DNA from: Bacteroidaceae bacterium
GTDB taxonomy: Bacteria; Bacteroidota; Bacteroidia; Bacteroidales; Bacteroidaceae
Assembly (NCBI GenBank): GCA_017615245.1
Contig: JAGAAL010000041.1
Coordinates: 1 to 50,390, forward strand
DNA length: 50,390 nt
Direction: 5' to 3'
The notes beneath the pieces are model-generated. The model worked only from the letters and a program-made list of their open reading frames with translations, ran no database searches and was not told the DNA's origin. The position numbers and the translations under genes were made by a program. Positions 50,274-50,390 of this stretch are shown one piece after another; positions within the stretch are counted from its first letter, which is position 1, and every line of letters starts with the position of its first letter.

Positions 50274-50390
50274 ACTTTTGTAAAAAACATATATTTTTTG
50301 AAAATAAACGTGTGACATTGTGACATGTGACATTAATAATTTCTATTTTGCAAACTCGACTTTACAACCAATATAAATAATTCAATACTA

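Larger units (their letters stand above)
49967..50390. other. Non-coding end of the window
   Basis: Promoter of the MG2 gene, a GCACAAAGTGC hairpin (about 49997-50007), the second 123-bp element (50151-50273) and a block of GTGACAT repeats (50309-50334). No gene is seen; the next gene, if on the plus strand, starts beyond the window. Confidence 0.75.

Overview
Organism. The window looks like a chromosomal piece of a Bacteroidales bacterium, most likely Prevotella or a close relative. The promoters follow the Bacteroidetes pattern (-33 TTG/TTTG, about 19-20 bp spacer, -7 TAnnTTTG). The envelope proteins are Bacteroidetes types: TonB-dependent receptors, OMP barrels, CotH proteins and MG2-domain proteins. 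It also carries a GGGtGRT gene, a secreted C10 (streptopain-like) protease, the compact 'archaeal/eukaryotic-type' ProS and gut-commensal style hydrolases. There is no phage, conjugative element, CRISPR array or complete insertion sequence.

Layout. (1) 1-1281: start of an STE24-type M48 peptidase (minus), divergent from tRNA-Lys(TTT) and then RNase P RNA. (2) 1365-6074: TolC-MacA-MacB-type efflux operon, with ATPase and permease as separate proteins. (3) 6282-8008: NifU-like scaffold plus GGGtGRT protein, a conserved pair of unknown role. (4) 8092-9727: GH43-type glycosidase and a small conserved-looking protein. (5) 9.8-13 kb: repeat-rich accessory stretch with a DUF6261-like protein, a surface lipoprotein, a five-unit 42-bp tandem array, composite palindromic repeats and an orphan promoter with a possible 54-residue gene. 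(6) 13.0-23.8 kb, minus: a secreted beta-propeller, then lepA followed by a tightly overlapping set: C10 protease with dockerin tail, S41-like lipoprotein lacking its catalytic residues, NhaC antiporter and secreted C1B aminopeptidase. (7) 23.8-24.8 kb: about 1 kb of non-coding DNA with two unusual structures. (8) 24.8-27.4 kb: His/Cys-rich membrane protein plus TonB receptor, probably for metal uptake. (9) 27.9-29.5 kb: mtgA and an abundant-type OmpA lipoprotein. (10) 29.7-39.6 kb, plus: proS, an S28/S37-type peptidase, clpC, a PurF-like protein lacking the glutaminase cysteine, a ThiE-like protein, prs, rubredoxin and a secreted tyrosine phosphatase. (11) 39.6-50.0 kb, minus: second 42-bp array, a carboxypeptidase-regulatory-domain protein, a CotH protein, a membrane protein/XRE regulator/outer-membrane barrel cassette and an MG2-domain protein.

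How it works together. Most genes are housekeeping (ProS, LepA, ClpC, Prs, RNase P, MtgA) or serve envelope export and nutrient capture. The lepA-linked proteolysis cluster would digest external protein and import products with Na+/H+ exchange. The PurF-like, ThiE-like and Prs genes sit together and point to PRPP or nucleotide/thiamine metabolism.

Most interesting. A 123-bp element occurs twice (24251-24373 and 50151-50273) and aligns without gaps. It has a promoter-like end, a hairpin with a compensatory base change and four 11-bp repeats whose sequence differs between copies but is alike within each copy. Beside the first copy is a 120-bp nested palindrome with both arm pairs on one centre. 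Other leads are the two 5 x 42-bp arrays, the dead S41 protein, the PurF-like protein with Gly in place of the nucleophile, the NifU/GGGtGRT pair and a sigma-54-like promoter before clpC.
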